A DNA stretch of 64,000 nt. Source: Pteria penguin (Eukaryota > Mollusca > Bivalvia > Pterioida > Pteriidae). The notes beneath the pieces were generated by a model, which did no database searches, was not told where the DNA came from, and worked only from the letters and a program-made list of their open reading frames with translations. Location of the stretch: positions 15,233,501-15,297,500 of the forward strand of contig CM068585.1 in assembly GCA_035048485.1 (NCBI GenBank), given 5' to 3'. This document shows, one piece after another, positions 29,301-44,300 of the stretch; position 1 is the first letter of the stretch; each line of letters opens with the position of its first letter. Position numbers and translations under genes: made by a program.

Positions 29301-32300
29301 TTGCTTAAATCGAAATTCCATTTATCTGAAAGTCAAGTTCAAGTTCTGAATTTTTTCCTTTAATTTCTTTATGATTTTACTTTGGTTTATTAAGTAAAAG
29401 TCAGTTAAGTTAAATTCCTCTTATGTGGAAGGCATATTGCAACCCCCAAACTCTGTTCTCTATCTATTCTATATGCATTATCTTGAAGAGTAATTGTTTG
29501 TGCAAAGAAATTGATTAAACTAGCAATGAAGGTGGTAGAAATGTAAACAGGCAGTTATTCCAGCAGGGTTTACTGAAAATTTAGACTGATTTTTTTACTG
29601 TGAAGTTCCTTGATCAATGATGATTAAGCAGTTATATTACTTCAATGCTTGTTATTTTAAGATATGCTCACCCCATTAATTAAAACATCTTTACTTTGGG
29701 TAGATTATATGATGCTTGTTATTTTAAGACACCTAATTAATTAAGACATCTTTATTTAGGGCAGATTATAGGTCGGTATCATTTTCACAGCTTGTAAATT
29801 ATTAAATGAATTAAGAATATAAACAGCTGATAAAACGATCTCACATGAAATTAGTTAAGATTTAGTTGGTAGATACATACATGACGTAGACGTAAAATAC
29901 GATAATCTACCTTATATACATATACACATGCATTTTATGTCAATAAGAAAGATAAAAAATGGGTATATAAACAGCTGATATGAAGTAAAAACAATTTGCT
30001 GTGTTCCCATCAACTTGGGCTTGATGAATTTCAACTGTGTATGTATAGAAGTTACTTATTGAATATGGAGAATTAGAATGCTATAGAATATGAAATCTTT
30101 GGACTTTTGTATAGTGATTTCATGATTACATTAAAATGATAAACCTGCAGTATCATACAGAATAGATCCCAACAAATCCACCCCCATATCTATTCCAGAA
30201 AAACGATACTGTAATTAAAAATACAATTCAATATTCACTATATATAAATTGTGGAAAGTAATTAATAGTGAAATTGATGGTCAAGTTATCTACAGTGAAG
30301 GTCACCAATCATTGATGAAGTCACTTACTTGAACTTGTATTAAAAATGCTAAGTAACTATTATGTAGTACTGTTCCTCTTTCAATATCATTAGAAATGGG
30401 TAAGATTATTTATTTCATTATTTATACAGATTGTGCGATGAATCAGAATAACCAGTCTGTAGTGGTGTTATATTGATAAACTTAGGCTCATGAATATTGT
30501 AGACCTAATGGGTAATGTTTGCTGTAGTGTGGATTAATGTATAGTACAAGTACAAGTAATATAACCGAGAAAGGTATACCCTTTGGAATCTCAATAATTT
30601 GTTGGTAAATCTTTCCATTAGATTTCACATGAATATTTTCCATTAGAAAAGTGACAGCATCACATAATTAAGTGCAAGCCCTGTAAATGTTTCCATCCTA
30701 CTGTTTGTTTGAGAAAGTGTCTGAGGTACAGGGATAATTTTTAAATCATGAAGGTCCATGCCATTTTTTAATAGGATGTTTCATTCAACAATTGAGTTTC
30801 TACATTTGTACCAGTAGTGTTTAATTCACTTTCCAGAACTTCTGTATGTATGTAGTATTGTTTTCAGACAATGGATAATATTATTAACATCTTTGTCAGT
30901 GTTTACAAAGACATCAGTATCTTGTATATCAACAATTTCCTTCTTCATAGACTATAGGTTTACTTCTTTGTGGTTGCTTGTATAGATATTTATGTTGAAT
31001 AAAATTATTAATATATAATGTCTATATTCCCAAGAATTTCATTTTTCTGATCTTTAGTGGCATACATTTTTACTCCTTTTTTTTAACACCTTTGTTTACA
31101 AAAGCTTGCATTGGCTCATCAACAGTATCCTGGCATTCAGTGAAATGGGTCCTTGAGGATTATATGTGTGTGTTTTGTTTTTGCCCTTTATTGTGAATGA
31201 ATGAATTAAAAGTGTAAGTCTATTGCAGTTAAAGTCAACAGTTTCAACATAACCAGCTGATTGATAAATATATTTAGGCTTAGGGCATAAAGAACTGTAA
31301 TAATAATTGGAAATGTGATTTTGCTATGGTAACAAATTAGCGTAGGTTTTTTTCTTTTTTAAATATCTGGTATTTTGGATTTGATGAGATGATCTTGAAA
31401 AGTTTTGGAATATGAAGTAGGTGTAAACTTTTATTTATAAATTTTATCTTGGTCATTTGCATTTTGGAGGGAAGTGATAATTGATATATGAATTAAGGAA
31501 AATTTGTTTATATGAAAATGAAGTAATAATAGTCATAGATTTACACCAATCCATAAACCGATCAGCTTTATCCAGAATAGGTTTCAATCTGGTTCCCAGA
31601 AAGGGCATGTGAAAGTTCACGCTAACCGTTTTCCCTGGCCATTCATAGTGTGTCATCTAAGAATACATTTCTTTGAATATGTTCTCTGCAGTTACGGTGT
31701 ACCACAATATATCAACAACCATGGTATAGGTGTTTTCCATTAATGTTAGGTTTTATCAAATTATACCAATGGTAGAATGACAAGTTTTAAAGAATTACGT
31801 TTATAGTAGAAGGACAGAAAGAAATATTAACTCATTGATAAATTTAGTGTTTTAGTTCAAGAGAATATGGTGTTTATAATCTTAAGTTTGTAGTTTAGCA
31901 ACTGAGTTTTGCTTTTTAATGTCTGATTTAGTTTCACACAGTAATTTAGTTATATTTTGAAATGGAGTAATTTTAACAATGTTAACACTGTGGTTGTGTT
32001 TAATAAAGTGTGATAACATTGAAATTTTAGGCTCAAGTTTGGGTTAATGTTTAAGAGAAAATACGGAAGAAAATTAGTAATAAAGTAAAATGATAATACA
32101 TGTAATATAGTGTGTGATTTGTGTACCTGTGTATCATATCTTACCAGATTATATATATATTGTATATTTTGCATTAATATGAACTAGCATTTTAATACCA
32201 CTTCAAAGAGCTCTCCTTATTGTTAGTAAAAGACAGAGTCCTTAGCGGTGTAGAACTCCAAGTCTGTCATCAAACTTTAATGAGTACAGTAGCAATTTTC

Positions 32301-35300
32301 CCCTTGACATTTAAATGGGGGATATTCCGTTCAGAATGGGTATATTAAAAGAATAAGGTATCAGTAGTTGAATTTGAGATATCCCTTTCCTACTGTGTAT
32401 ATTGGAGGAAATAGTATCAGTATTTGAATTTGCTCCATATACTAGATAAATAAGGAAAGTTTGGGTATATTTGGGATCTATTACAGATAGTTTTTAATTG
32501 CACTTGATTTGATAACTATTTCATGTTAATATTTTGTATGTTTTAATGTTGTGTATGCGGAGACTATATTACAGATAGTTGTCAGTTATACTCTATAATT
32601 ATTTCATGTTTTTTCTACGTTTTAGTGCAGTGTATGCGGAGGCCGTGCTGACAGATGTGTATGAAGGTGGATTTTACTGTCTCGAATACACACCACAGAA
32701 TAAAGAAGGAAATGACACACTCTGCTTTGATGACTCCATGCTCAATTTCAATGAAGAATTTGACAGTTCACACAATATTCTTCTTTATAAAGCAAATGGT
32801 ATGTTGATAGTCCACTTTGCATCACTTTCTCCTTATAGATAATAAACGTTTTAGCTCACCTGAGCTGAAGGCTCAAGTGAGCTATTGTGATTAATCATAG
32901 TCCGTTGTCCGTCCATCGTCCGTCCATCCACTGTTAACTTTTCACATTTTCTACTTCTTCGTAAGTATGAAGTACTCATGGTCCCCTATAAGTGTTGTTG
33001 TTTTTCGTCCAGATCCACCAATAGGTGGCGCCACCACAGGCAAAAGTAGGTCACAGAGGGTACCTTCCTTTATCAAACTTCTTCTTCAGACCGGGGCATA
33101 TAGAGACAAACCGAATGCATAGGAATGATCTAGAGGGATGTATGAAGAAGTGTTGTTATTTTTGGTTCTGTTCCGAAATCAAATTTGTGACGTTTTTTTC
33201 AACATTTTTTTTGACTTAGTAAATTAAATGCAGAAAAGTGTCATGTTTTTCAGTTAATTGATAATGATGATTTCTTATGGACTTTTTTTATCATAATTAT
33301 GGTAAGAAATATTATTGTGAAAGAATTTTGTCATTATCTCAATTTTTTGATTTTTTATGATTTTTTCAAGACTTCCAAAAAAAGGGGGGGGGGAGGGATT
33401 AGCTATTTTTCACATTTTCAACTTTTTCTGCAAAATTGTTGGAGGGGTCTTAATAAATCTTAGTAGAAATAAATCACTTATGATCCCCTTCAAATTCTGT
33501 AGTTTTCGTCCAGATCTCTTTACAGGTGGCACCACCACAGTCAAAAGTAGGTCACAAAAGAGTACCCTCCTTTGACAATCTTCTTCTTCATACTGGCTGC
33601 ATACAGAGACAAACAGAATGTATAGAAATGATCTAGAGGGATGAGTGAAGAAGTCTTGTCATTTTGGTTCCCTTCCAAAATCAAATTTTAGAGATTTTTT
33701 CGACATTTGTTTGGACTTTGCGATTTCAATGCAGAGAAGTGTCATATTTCGTAGTTAATTGATTATGATGAATCTTACTGACTATTTTGATCATAATTAT
33801 GGTAAGGAATATTATTGTGAAAGAATTTTGTCATTATCTCAATTTTTTGATTTTTTATGAATTTTTCAAGACTTCCAAAACAAAATATATCACTGACATT
33901 CATGTAAAGTCACTGCCAACATGTGAATCTGTAAACCATTGACCTTTACACTCTATAGCGTATTAGTTAACATCCTTAAATGTACTGCACACTTGGATAA
34001 AACATATTGCTTTCTCTGAAAAGTTTAATGAAACTTTTAAAGCAGAAAAACAAAGCGATGACATAAACTTATTGAATATATGCAGCCATTGTGCATGAGT
34101 ATATTGTCCCTTAAAGAAGCTGAATCAGGTTGTGTGCAAATTTCACATCTTTATTACTAAAGTATTTACAAGAAAACTTATAACTTCTTTTATGAGTGTA
34201 ATTCAAGAGTAATTTTAAGTGCAATTTGACCAAAATCTACAACAAATCTTCCTATTCTTTGTGAGGAACACTGCCGGAGTTCAGCTTAAACTAATCTTTA
34301 ATTGAAATAGGACTCCAGACATACAAGATTTACTTGATCGGATGTTTGAGTTATCCACGTTCAAGTAAACAAGATTTATCTGTATTTGATATCACATGTA
34401 ATACACTTTCTTTTGCAGAGTCCAAAAAGTTGATCAACAGAACATTTGTTACCATGCCACCATATCTAATGCACAAAGTAAGGAGCACCTCTTTTTTCTT
34501 CTGTAAAAGTGTAGAATTGCTGTGTAGGAAAAGAGGTTTTGAACAGCTACTTTCAACAGAATCACCAATCTCAGTTATTGGTCGGAATTGCATAATCAAT
34601 TCCTACCGTAGCCGTCGCTCAGCTGTCTCAGAGGAATTTAAAGTACACTGAAATCTTCCTCTTGTAGAAATAGTGCATCAGTATATAGAAAAAGTACATC
34701 CGGATCTGCTCAGTAAACTTATAACTCATGTTGGTTGAGTTAATATAAGATAATTCTGATCAGACAAAAAATAGATGCATCGTTATTACAACGATAAACA
34801 TGCGTAGTATTTATGTGCTGGTTTGTTGTTGATATAAAATATTACTGAGAATAGGCAATTGATGATATGTTATATTACTAAGAATAGCCAGTTATTTGTA
34901 GACGTCATTTTTTCTCGGAATGTACGACTGAAATGTGAGATTATCTAGTCATACCGTAATGAAATAAGTCCATATTATCCATCGTAATATAATCAATAAA
35001 AGGTGATGACATCATATTTTTCAGTAATATTGCCAATGAACATGGATTTATTTTGATTTTGAAATAGGGAAAATATAGAAACACTAAGATCTGGTATTCA
35101 CATAACTCATATGTATTTGCACATGAATTTCTTTATGTAATATCACTAAGAAGAGCCAGTTAGACAGAAAGGCCTGGGAGTGTGAAAATGCGTTGAAATC
35201 ATGCAGTAAGGTGAAATAGAGAAAATGTAGAAACATTTAAATCTAGTTATACCCTTCAGCGTAGTAAGCCAAACACAAGTTTTCTGGAATTTTGTGAACA

Positions 35301-38300
35301 ACCTCGATCCTTCTTCCATGCAAGGTTTATGGAACGTGAAAGCTAGAAAACTTATTTTCAGTTTATGTATTTCACTTTCTAGATTGCTATATATGGTTTC
35401 CATACCAAAGCTTCAAGAAATTCTCATTCAAAAGAAGGGGATAGGGAGGTTTGAAAAGAATGATTTATTATCAAATGAGTCATTCAATTTCAAAAAATTT
35501 CTAGAGGAATATTTCACTTTCTAGATTGCTATATATGGTTTCCATACCAAAGCTACAAGAAATTCTCCTTCAACAAAAGGGGATAGGGAAGTTTGAAAAG
35601 AATGATTTATTATTAAATGAGTCATTCAATTTCAAAAAATTTCTAGAGGAACATTACACATAAGTCTAAGGTGTAATATATGTATTTGAACATGCAATTC
35701 CGACCTTGAGGACTATCGGTCCTTTCATTATTTTTTTGTTCATAGTTATTTGGTCTGTTTGTTTGTGGACATCTTTAATGCAGTGAAGTAACTTTTCAGG
35801 CATACCAGCTAGTGCTTTTCAAGTGTGCTTCTTTTTGCAAGAAATTTCCATTGTTACCATTTTTTATGACCTTGTGGCTTTGACTTTAATGTTTCACCTA
35901 CATTTCAAAAAATTTAAAATTCTTGGCTGTAACTTTTCAACAATGGGAGTTAGATTTTTCATGTTTCACATGTGTGCTTTTTATGCTTAGTCCTTGTGAT
36001 CTTGACCTTCAAAGTTGACCTATATTTGAACAAATGAAAAATTTAACATTTGTTCACATATGTGTTCCTCATGGTGATACCTTTCCATTGATACCATTAT
36101 TCATGACTTTATTACCTTGACCATCAAATTTGACCTACATTTTGTAAATGTTCTCATCAAGAAGTGTATTGTCCCTGGAAGCATAATGTTTCACAAACCT
36201 ATCTTGTGGTGTTTTGTTTAGTTTCGTAGAAGAAAGATTGATTTTGTCCTGAACTTTACGAAAGTGGAAAATTTACAATGTAAGTGTTATTAGAATTTTG
36301 ATTGTAGAAGGCTTTTTTTCTATCTATCCTCATTTTTGTCAAAGTATTCTAGAAAATAAGTTTTATATAATATCTCATGGTATTGTACCGTATTGATGAA
36401 ATTTTGTTTTAGGACAGCATAAAAGCTCTAGAAACCATAGACAAAGATTGGAAAACAGATTCGCTACAGAGGTTCAGTATCTGTAACCAGAATATTCATA
36501 GATTTACAGGTATGATCAATTCTGTATATGTGTAGTATAAGTTATCATAGATTTACAGGTATGATCAATTCTGTATGTGTGTTGTATTTTAAGTTATCAT
36601 TGATTTACAGGTATGGTCAATTCTGTATGTTTGTAGTATTTGAAGTTATCATTGATTGACAGGTATGATCAATTCTGTATGTTTGTAGTATAAAATGTCA
36701 TACAAGATATATTATTCTGAAGTAGAAGTCTATGACTTTAATAAAATACTGTTGTGTTTGTGTGTAAATAAATAAGTCTAATATTGAAAGCATTGAGAAC
36801 TTAGCTTCTGAAACCAATTTTCAAGGATTGATTTGTGGATGTGTTTTTGCATTTAAGAGGATTGTATTCTTCTGTTTCCTTGTCTCAATATATATTACGA
36901 TTTATTGCACACAATATACAACCCTATTACACTGGCCAACCAACGTATTTCAGTGTTTTAAATCTATGTGATTTCTGATTGTAGTACAAGAACAGATGAT
37001 CACTTACCTGTCGCGGACTTTGCCAGACTGGCTCAATGGTTACGGCAGTAATGGATATGTAGACCAGGCCTTTGCGTATCTTCCAAGTGACATTGGAAGT
37101 CAACAGTTGATGTACCCAAAACTCTCAGAGGTTTTCCAAAATGTCTCTGTGCACAGACTCTGTTCATTTGTTGGTAATTATTGGTCTATGCAAATTAGCT
37201 ATGCTTGTGGGTGTTAAGAAATCAAATTAATACATGTACAATGTGCTGTCAATTTGAAAATATATCATTATTTGAAAATCCTTGTCAGCAGAAAGTTTTA
37301 AAAGTATATCCATCTTTTTCATAAAACTTTGGGTATTTTTTCATTGTAATGTATTATAGATATCATAAAATATATTTATTTTGATGAATGATGTTGGAAA
37401 CATTAGTGTTTCATAAAGTTAATGTTATAATGATTTTGAAATATAGTTTAAGATAGATAATGTTTAATTTATGAAAGTAGATTTTTGTATGATTTATCAG
37501 TTGAATGTAATATCATTATCATAAGCAGTATCAAGCTTTTTCATTAATATACATTTAGTATCAAGTTTATTAAACCCCTACAGAAATATATAATCTTTCA
37601 AGTTTAACACTATTCCCTATGCTCAATTCTGAAAAAAGGTCTGTGTGCTAGATGATGGCAAGCATGATATTGATCTGTTTATATATATTTGAGATAGTAT
37701 AGCAAAATTAAAGAGGGTAAGTAGTCATAGGATGGAATTTCATTATTTCATAGAGTATTTTCTTAAAAGAAAAGTAGAAAACAAATAAAATTTTTACCAG
37801 TGCTTGGGTTTATTAATAGATGTCATTAAAACTCTGTCCATGGACTTATGTGATATATATGTTGACTAAGAACTTTGAATTTTGTATGATGTGTCGTGTG
37901 TTATTATGAAGCAAACGTGTATATTTAATTGATAACTATTACATTTATGTGTAATATACTTTATCGTTAACTGTGACATTTATGTGTAATATCAAAACTC
38001 AGGTTATTCATTTTTCCTCTTACATTTGTAGATCAATTGTTGCATTTTGCACCTTCACAGAAGGTAAAGTTGAGAATCCCCATACACTTCATGGACATGC
38101 CAGGGATGAAACCCAGTGAAAAGCCCTCAGAGGAATTAACATATGGTTGTCTTTACCAAGGCTGGGTTTACACAGCTCTCATCTCAAAGAAGGTATGCAG
38201 AATGTGTAGCAGTTGAAACTTTTAACACTTCTTTGCTAATCACTTTAAAATTTTGACAAGGAACTGCATTTGATAGTTTAAGCAGTTTTTGGTATACATA

Positions 38301-41300
38301 TACCTCCAATTTCTCTTATGGTGTCACATTCATCATAATCATACTTTTTGTGGCTTCAATTTTGTGACTGAAACAAAGAGTTACAACAGAATCTTGTTTA
38401 AAGTGTTAATATTTGAAAATACTGAAAGGAAAATTAAATGATAAGGAATAAATCTAAAAAGTTTTTGGTGAATGGAGTTGTAGCCCAAAAATGAGTAGAA
38501 AACTGCATCATTGCATGTGTTCCCTCCTTTTCAGGATTTCAACAAGCAAACCTGTTTAATATGAGAAATTTAGAAAGAATGCTTCTGTATGATAGTGTTG
38601 TACATAGTTGTATAAATCACTTATTGTTGAATGCATGTAGGCATACATACAAAGAATTAAATAATTGTAGCTATACATGTTCTCAGTTTGTGAGTAGTCA
38701 GTGACATAGAATTCCTAGTTTACATCCAGTTAAGTTTTTCTCAACCTAAGAGTCCTCTTTACATGAATGATGTTCACATAAACTGCTTCCTATATTATGT
38801 GATTCCATACTCTTGCCTTCTCTATATTTAGAGTAATATATAAGTATCTAGTGTAAACACTGTTTTGACACAGAGGTTACAGCTGATAACCAGAATGCAT
38901 GTGATTGATTGTTTTGATACATGAAATCATGAATTCCATGCATGTTGTAGATTAATGCAATTGCAATTCATATCAAAATAGAGATAAATATTACTTTTCT
39001 ATTTCAGTTGCTTTTGCCTTCATATACTCAATTGTTCTCTGGAGAATTAGGAGACATGACTCGTGAAGAGGTGAGTTAGTATGATTGCCTCTCTGTTTGT
39101 ATGACTGCCTATCTGTTTGTATGACTGTCTCTGGCAAAAGACTTTAACAGGTCTTAATTTATGAACAGCTCACATGTGTACAGTGAGGTGCAGTCCTAAC
39201 TTAACATTATGTTGATGCTGCGTTAAGGTGAGGTTTGCTTTCCATTGTGCGCTCAAGACTGCAGAGCATGCATTTGCGTTAATGTAGATTTCCACGTGAA
39301 CTTAATTTCAAGACCTTGTCTGCTGCATTAATGTGCTTGAATTCTGTGTGAACATGCTTGACAGGCACGTTCGCTTGCTTACAACTTAAGGCTTACATTA
39401 GCATGTTCATATAGAGTAACTTGAAGGAGCATCACTATATACATTGTATATTTAAATGTAAAAACATATAAATGTGTAAATAAAATACTTAGAATTGAGT
39501 AAAACGCTTACGTTTTAAGAGTTGAATTTTAAAAATATTGAACATATTTTGAATATAATGAAATTTATTTTTATTTTACAATAATAATAATAATAATGAT
39601 AATAATTAGAATAATAGAATTTATGAAAATGATAATAATGATGATTATTATAATATTTAAGGATTAACTTTGACAATTTTGCAATTTATTGAGATCATAT
39701 GGTTTGAGGCGGTCGCACACTTTATAATCCACTTCACAGATTATTATAAAGTGGGCCGTCTCAAACCGTGTTTTATCTCAATAAATTGCAAAATTATTGA
39801 AGTTAATTCTTATCATTTAAACAAAGACTAGAATAATTTGAATAATTTGCATTTATATCAACATTAGATTCATTTTTAAACTGCAAATGAAAATGTAACA
39901 ACAAGAGCGGAGGAAAATATCTGCATAGCTGGTTGCTCCTAGCAACTGACCAAACCAATTTATGAAGCTATAATATGCTTTCAGCGGCCAATCAAATTTC
40001 TTGTTTCATAAAAAATTAAATTATTCATAGATAATAAAAAATAGCTGAATAACAAAATAAAAAAAGATAATATTAAATACATAAGAAATAAAAACATACA
40101 TAGATTAATTAAAAATAAATAAATAAGAAATAAATACATAAATAAATTAATAAAAATAAACAAATAAAATAAAATTTAAAAAGTAATTATGCTAGTTTCT
40201 TTACAGTATAAACTGAAAAAGTTTTCATAAATACCTTATTGCATGTCTAGGCGGTAATTTCCGTTTTATTATATATGAAACCCTAAATAAGGGGTGTCAT
40301 TTTAACATTACATTTAATACACGTGTATATAATATTGGGTGAATTTATTAAATCCATTTCATTTCCTCCACCCATACCTCTGCATGGAAAGAATTACAAA
40401 TGTGAACGTGCGACTGGACAGAGCGCATGCAGGAATAAATCTTGTTAAAGCGAATTTCTTCTCGCATTAACTCGAGGAGTCAAGCAGTCCTGGCATGTGT
40501 GCTAAAGCAGTCCTCGTGACCGCTCCTCGTGGAAACTTGTACGTTATGTTAGGACTGCCCCCATCTATATTTCTCATAGCAACACTCTACTTTTTAGATA
40601 ATTTAATATATATGCAACTGGCAAGTGGCCTTATTTTCAATAATTGCATTTAATTCAAAGACATTAAGCTCTTATCTTTTATGGATTTTAATGCTCCCTG
40701 ATTGACAGATCAGGGGTATATTGTTTTTTGTCCTGTCTGTTTTTTTTTTCTGCTGTGGACAATTTAACATTGAACATAAGCTTTCAACCATAACAGCAAG
40801 TGCTTCCATATTTCATGTGTGTTCCTTGTGGCAAGATATTTCCATTGGTACAATAATTTATGACCTTGTGACCTTTGAATCTTTGGCCATAACTCTGCAA
40901 CCATTGAAGCTAGAACTTACTTTCATATTTTACATGTATATTCCTTGTAGTGAGACTTTCCTTTCACTTTAAATCATAGTCAAAAGGGCTTTGATACTAA
41001 TGTGTGTTTTTTGTGGCAAGATGATGCGATAATGTATGACCTTGTGACCTTGAATTTCAGTTTGACCTACATGTATGAAAATTGATCTTAAGTTATAACT
41101 CTACAACCATTGGAGCCAAGGCTTCATATTTCACATGTGTTTTTCTTATTTTAAGACCTTTCCATTGATTCCATAATTAAGACTTAGAGACCTTTACCAT
41201 CAAGTTTGACATACATTTAACCAAATAAAAAAAAAAATCTTTAAACTTTTTCACTTTTGAACCATATGCCATAGGGTCTTGATACTTCACACCTTTGTTT

Positions 41301-44300
41301 CTTGTGGCAAGTCCTTTCCATTGATTCCAAAATTCATGACATTGTGACATTCACCTTCATGTTTTTCCTACATTTCAAAAAGTGCTTATCATAGCCATAA
41401 CGTTTGAACCAGAGGTGGTAGGGCTTTATTATTTTACATATGTATTCCTTGTTATCTGATCCTCTCTTTGATACCATAATTAAATGCCTTAAGACCTTGA
41501 TTGTCAACAATGACCTGCATTTTAAACTATAGGTACATTCAAAAATTTTGTTGCCCTTTGGGGACATAGTGTTTCACAAAAACATGTTGTTTATCTTTTG
41601 TCTTCTCTTCGTGATGGTTCACATGAGAGGCATAGCTAAAATATTGAACAAATAGAAAGCCCTTAAAAGTAGCATTTATGTTGTTTATCATACATAATGT
41701 AATGTTTACAGTGTTTTTTTGTGATAATTTTAGATTGAGTACTTGATGTATCAGTTGATGCATTGCAATGCTTCCCTATGCAGTATATATGCTGCCCAGC
41801 ATGGAGGACTTCATAATCAGCAGAATCCTAGTTTTGGCACAGACAAAGTTGTCAAACTTATTGAAGCTGTGGATGAAAAACCTTTGAAATTCCAAAGAAA
41901 ACCTGTGACTGAATCCCATAAACTCATAAAGCAACAAAGGGTCTACACCTGCAAGGCTCATCAAATTGCTCTCTCTGGAAATGAGTCAAACTATGAGAAA
42001 AATCTGATGATAGAGCACGAGTACTTTGACCCGTACTCTGAGCTTCTCAATGTCTTTTCCTGGGATTTGCCCTCGCTACCATGCCTGCCAATAGAGTTTT
42101 TCAAAATGTTTCCAAATCTTCAGTTCTTCTCTTTGGAGTCCAGCAGATTTAGTGTAAATTCAAGTTTTCCAGAGGGATTAGGAAAACTGAAAGAGCTGGA
42201 AACATTGAAGCTTGACAAGCTAGGAATTACTAAGCTTCCAAAGGATTTGTTACTGGCTCCGGAGCTCAATAGTTTGTTATGTCGAAATATGCCGGTGAAG
42301 TCTCTTGAGGTAGAGTGGCCATCAACCAGTTTAATCACAAAATTGTGTCTCTCTGGACTGCTCATCTCTGATTTACCGCTGGGCATATGTCACCTACATG
42401 AGCTACAGGATCTCAACCTGGATTACAACCCTCTCACTACTCTTCCAAACGATATGTGTCATTTAAAGAAACTCAAGATTCTATCATTAAGAGGTGAGTT
42501 CTGGGTTGACCTCTTTTTTATCATTGTGCTTGTATCAATGAAATCATCTGAAAATAACTGTAATTAAAAGTGAAAAATAGGTTTATAAATTGTAAGTGTA
42601 ATACATGTAAACACGGTTGAATTTGGTAAGATGACATTTTGAAATTTGTAATATATATATATTGTATTTGTAGGAATACCTCTGATTAAGTTTGAAGGAG
42701 CAAAAGAATCTATGACAGTAGATCAGTATCAGCAATGGCATGAGGAGAATCCATCAGTCACAAACTATCTAAGTCATGAGGTCAGTACTGATTCACATGA
42801 TACACAATTATATAATGATTCCTACCAATAAAGTTGAATGAGGTTATACTTATTTCATTGTCTATCTGTCTGTCTATAGGTAGATATTTAAATTTTGGGC
42901 TGTAACTCAATAGCTTATAGCTTTTCATTTGGAATCATGGTACTTCACACACTCCTTTGACCAGTTTCTTCTTCAGATTGCTGACAACTATTGAGATACA
43001 TCAGACTGATCTAGAGAGGTGTTTTAAAAAGTGATGTTGTTGTTGGTTCCATTCCAAAATGAAATTTTTGACGCTTGTTTCTCTCAAGTGAGCTATTTTA
43101 ATGGTGCATCGTCTGTCTGGAAACTTCTTCAGTTTGACTCTTTTTTGTAAACCACTTCATCGATTTGAGTGAAAGGTTGCATATATGATTCTTAGGTAAA
43201 GGAAATACAATTCTGTTAAAGTGGTTGTAAAGGACCGAATCGGGGCAAAAAGTGGAAATTAGCTAATTTTTTAGAAAGAACAGTATGTCACAATGACTCC
43301 ATATTTGGTGTACAGCATCTTTATAACATGAAGTATCTAATTTGTTCAAGGGAGGGCTTTGTGGCAATATTTGGCCCCACACAGGGACCTAAAGTATTTA
43401 CATGAGCTTACACAGAAAATATTTTAAAGAATCATTAGCCACAATTACTTCATCTTTCATATACGGCATGCATGTGAAATATGCTTTGCAGCTATATTTT
43501 GCCCTGCTACAAACCCTAATCACTTTATATTAGGTATTCAGCATCCTTATGACATGTAAAAGAAGACATTGCAGCAATATTTGACCCAACTACAGGAGTC
43601 AACAGTTTTTATAACATAGGCTTATGTAGGAAATATCTATAGAAAACCACTATCCATAATGACTGCATATTTAATATATAACATCAGTATAATATGCTAT
43701 ATCTAGTTTGTTGAAAGGCAATTTCTAGCCCCTCTCCAAGGCAGACAGTTTTTACATACTATATCAAGAACTACAATCCATTATTTAGTATATAGCTTTA
43801 ACACAAAGCATTGTATTTACTTATATTCAAGGGAAGGCAAAGTGGTTATATTTTGCCCTGCTGTGGGTCACACATTTCTCCCAAAGACTTTTATAGGAAT
43901 TAGTTCCAAAATTTCCTCAAAAACCACATAAACTTCATATGGTACACAACATATTTGTATGTTTTTTAAAGCTATGAAACATTTCTTTAGAATCTATGGT
44001 AGAATTTTCATGAATGAGTACTCAATATCAACAACGAAAATATTACCTTTTTCCTGTTGACTTTATACATGTATTTCATTCCTTGTCAGACATACAATAA
44101 TTTGCCATTAAAACTTTGCCTCATTTTACTCTGACATCACTATGCTAGTATTAATGTTATTATGAAAATCCAGGCAAAAAGTAGCATATCTAGTATAAGG
44201 CCCCGTACATCATGTTGTGTTTCATTCAAATCAAGACAAGGGATGGGTCCAAGATAGGGTGATATAAGCTCCAAAGGGTATGCTTTCTTTGATATTCTCC

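Larger units (their letters stand above)
39188..40563. mobile_element. Hairpin MITE A, larger relative
   Basis: Starts 'gaggtgcagtcctaacttaa' and ends 'gttatgttaggactgccccc', the same termini as the element at 7,712-8,040. The subterminal parts also match ('tgtgctaaagcagtcctcgtg', 'gcacgttcgcttgcttac'). The middle is filled with AT-rich, 'aataaataaat' and microsatellite sequence and a nested hairpin. Intron 22. Confidence 0.7.

Noticed and set aside
42120..42386. Minus-strand open frame of 88 residues
   Set aside because: It lies wholly inside LRR exon 23 and is its antisense shadow.
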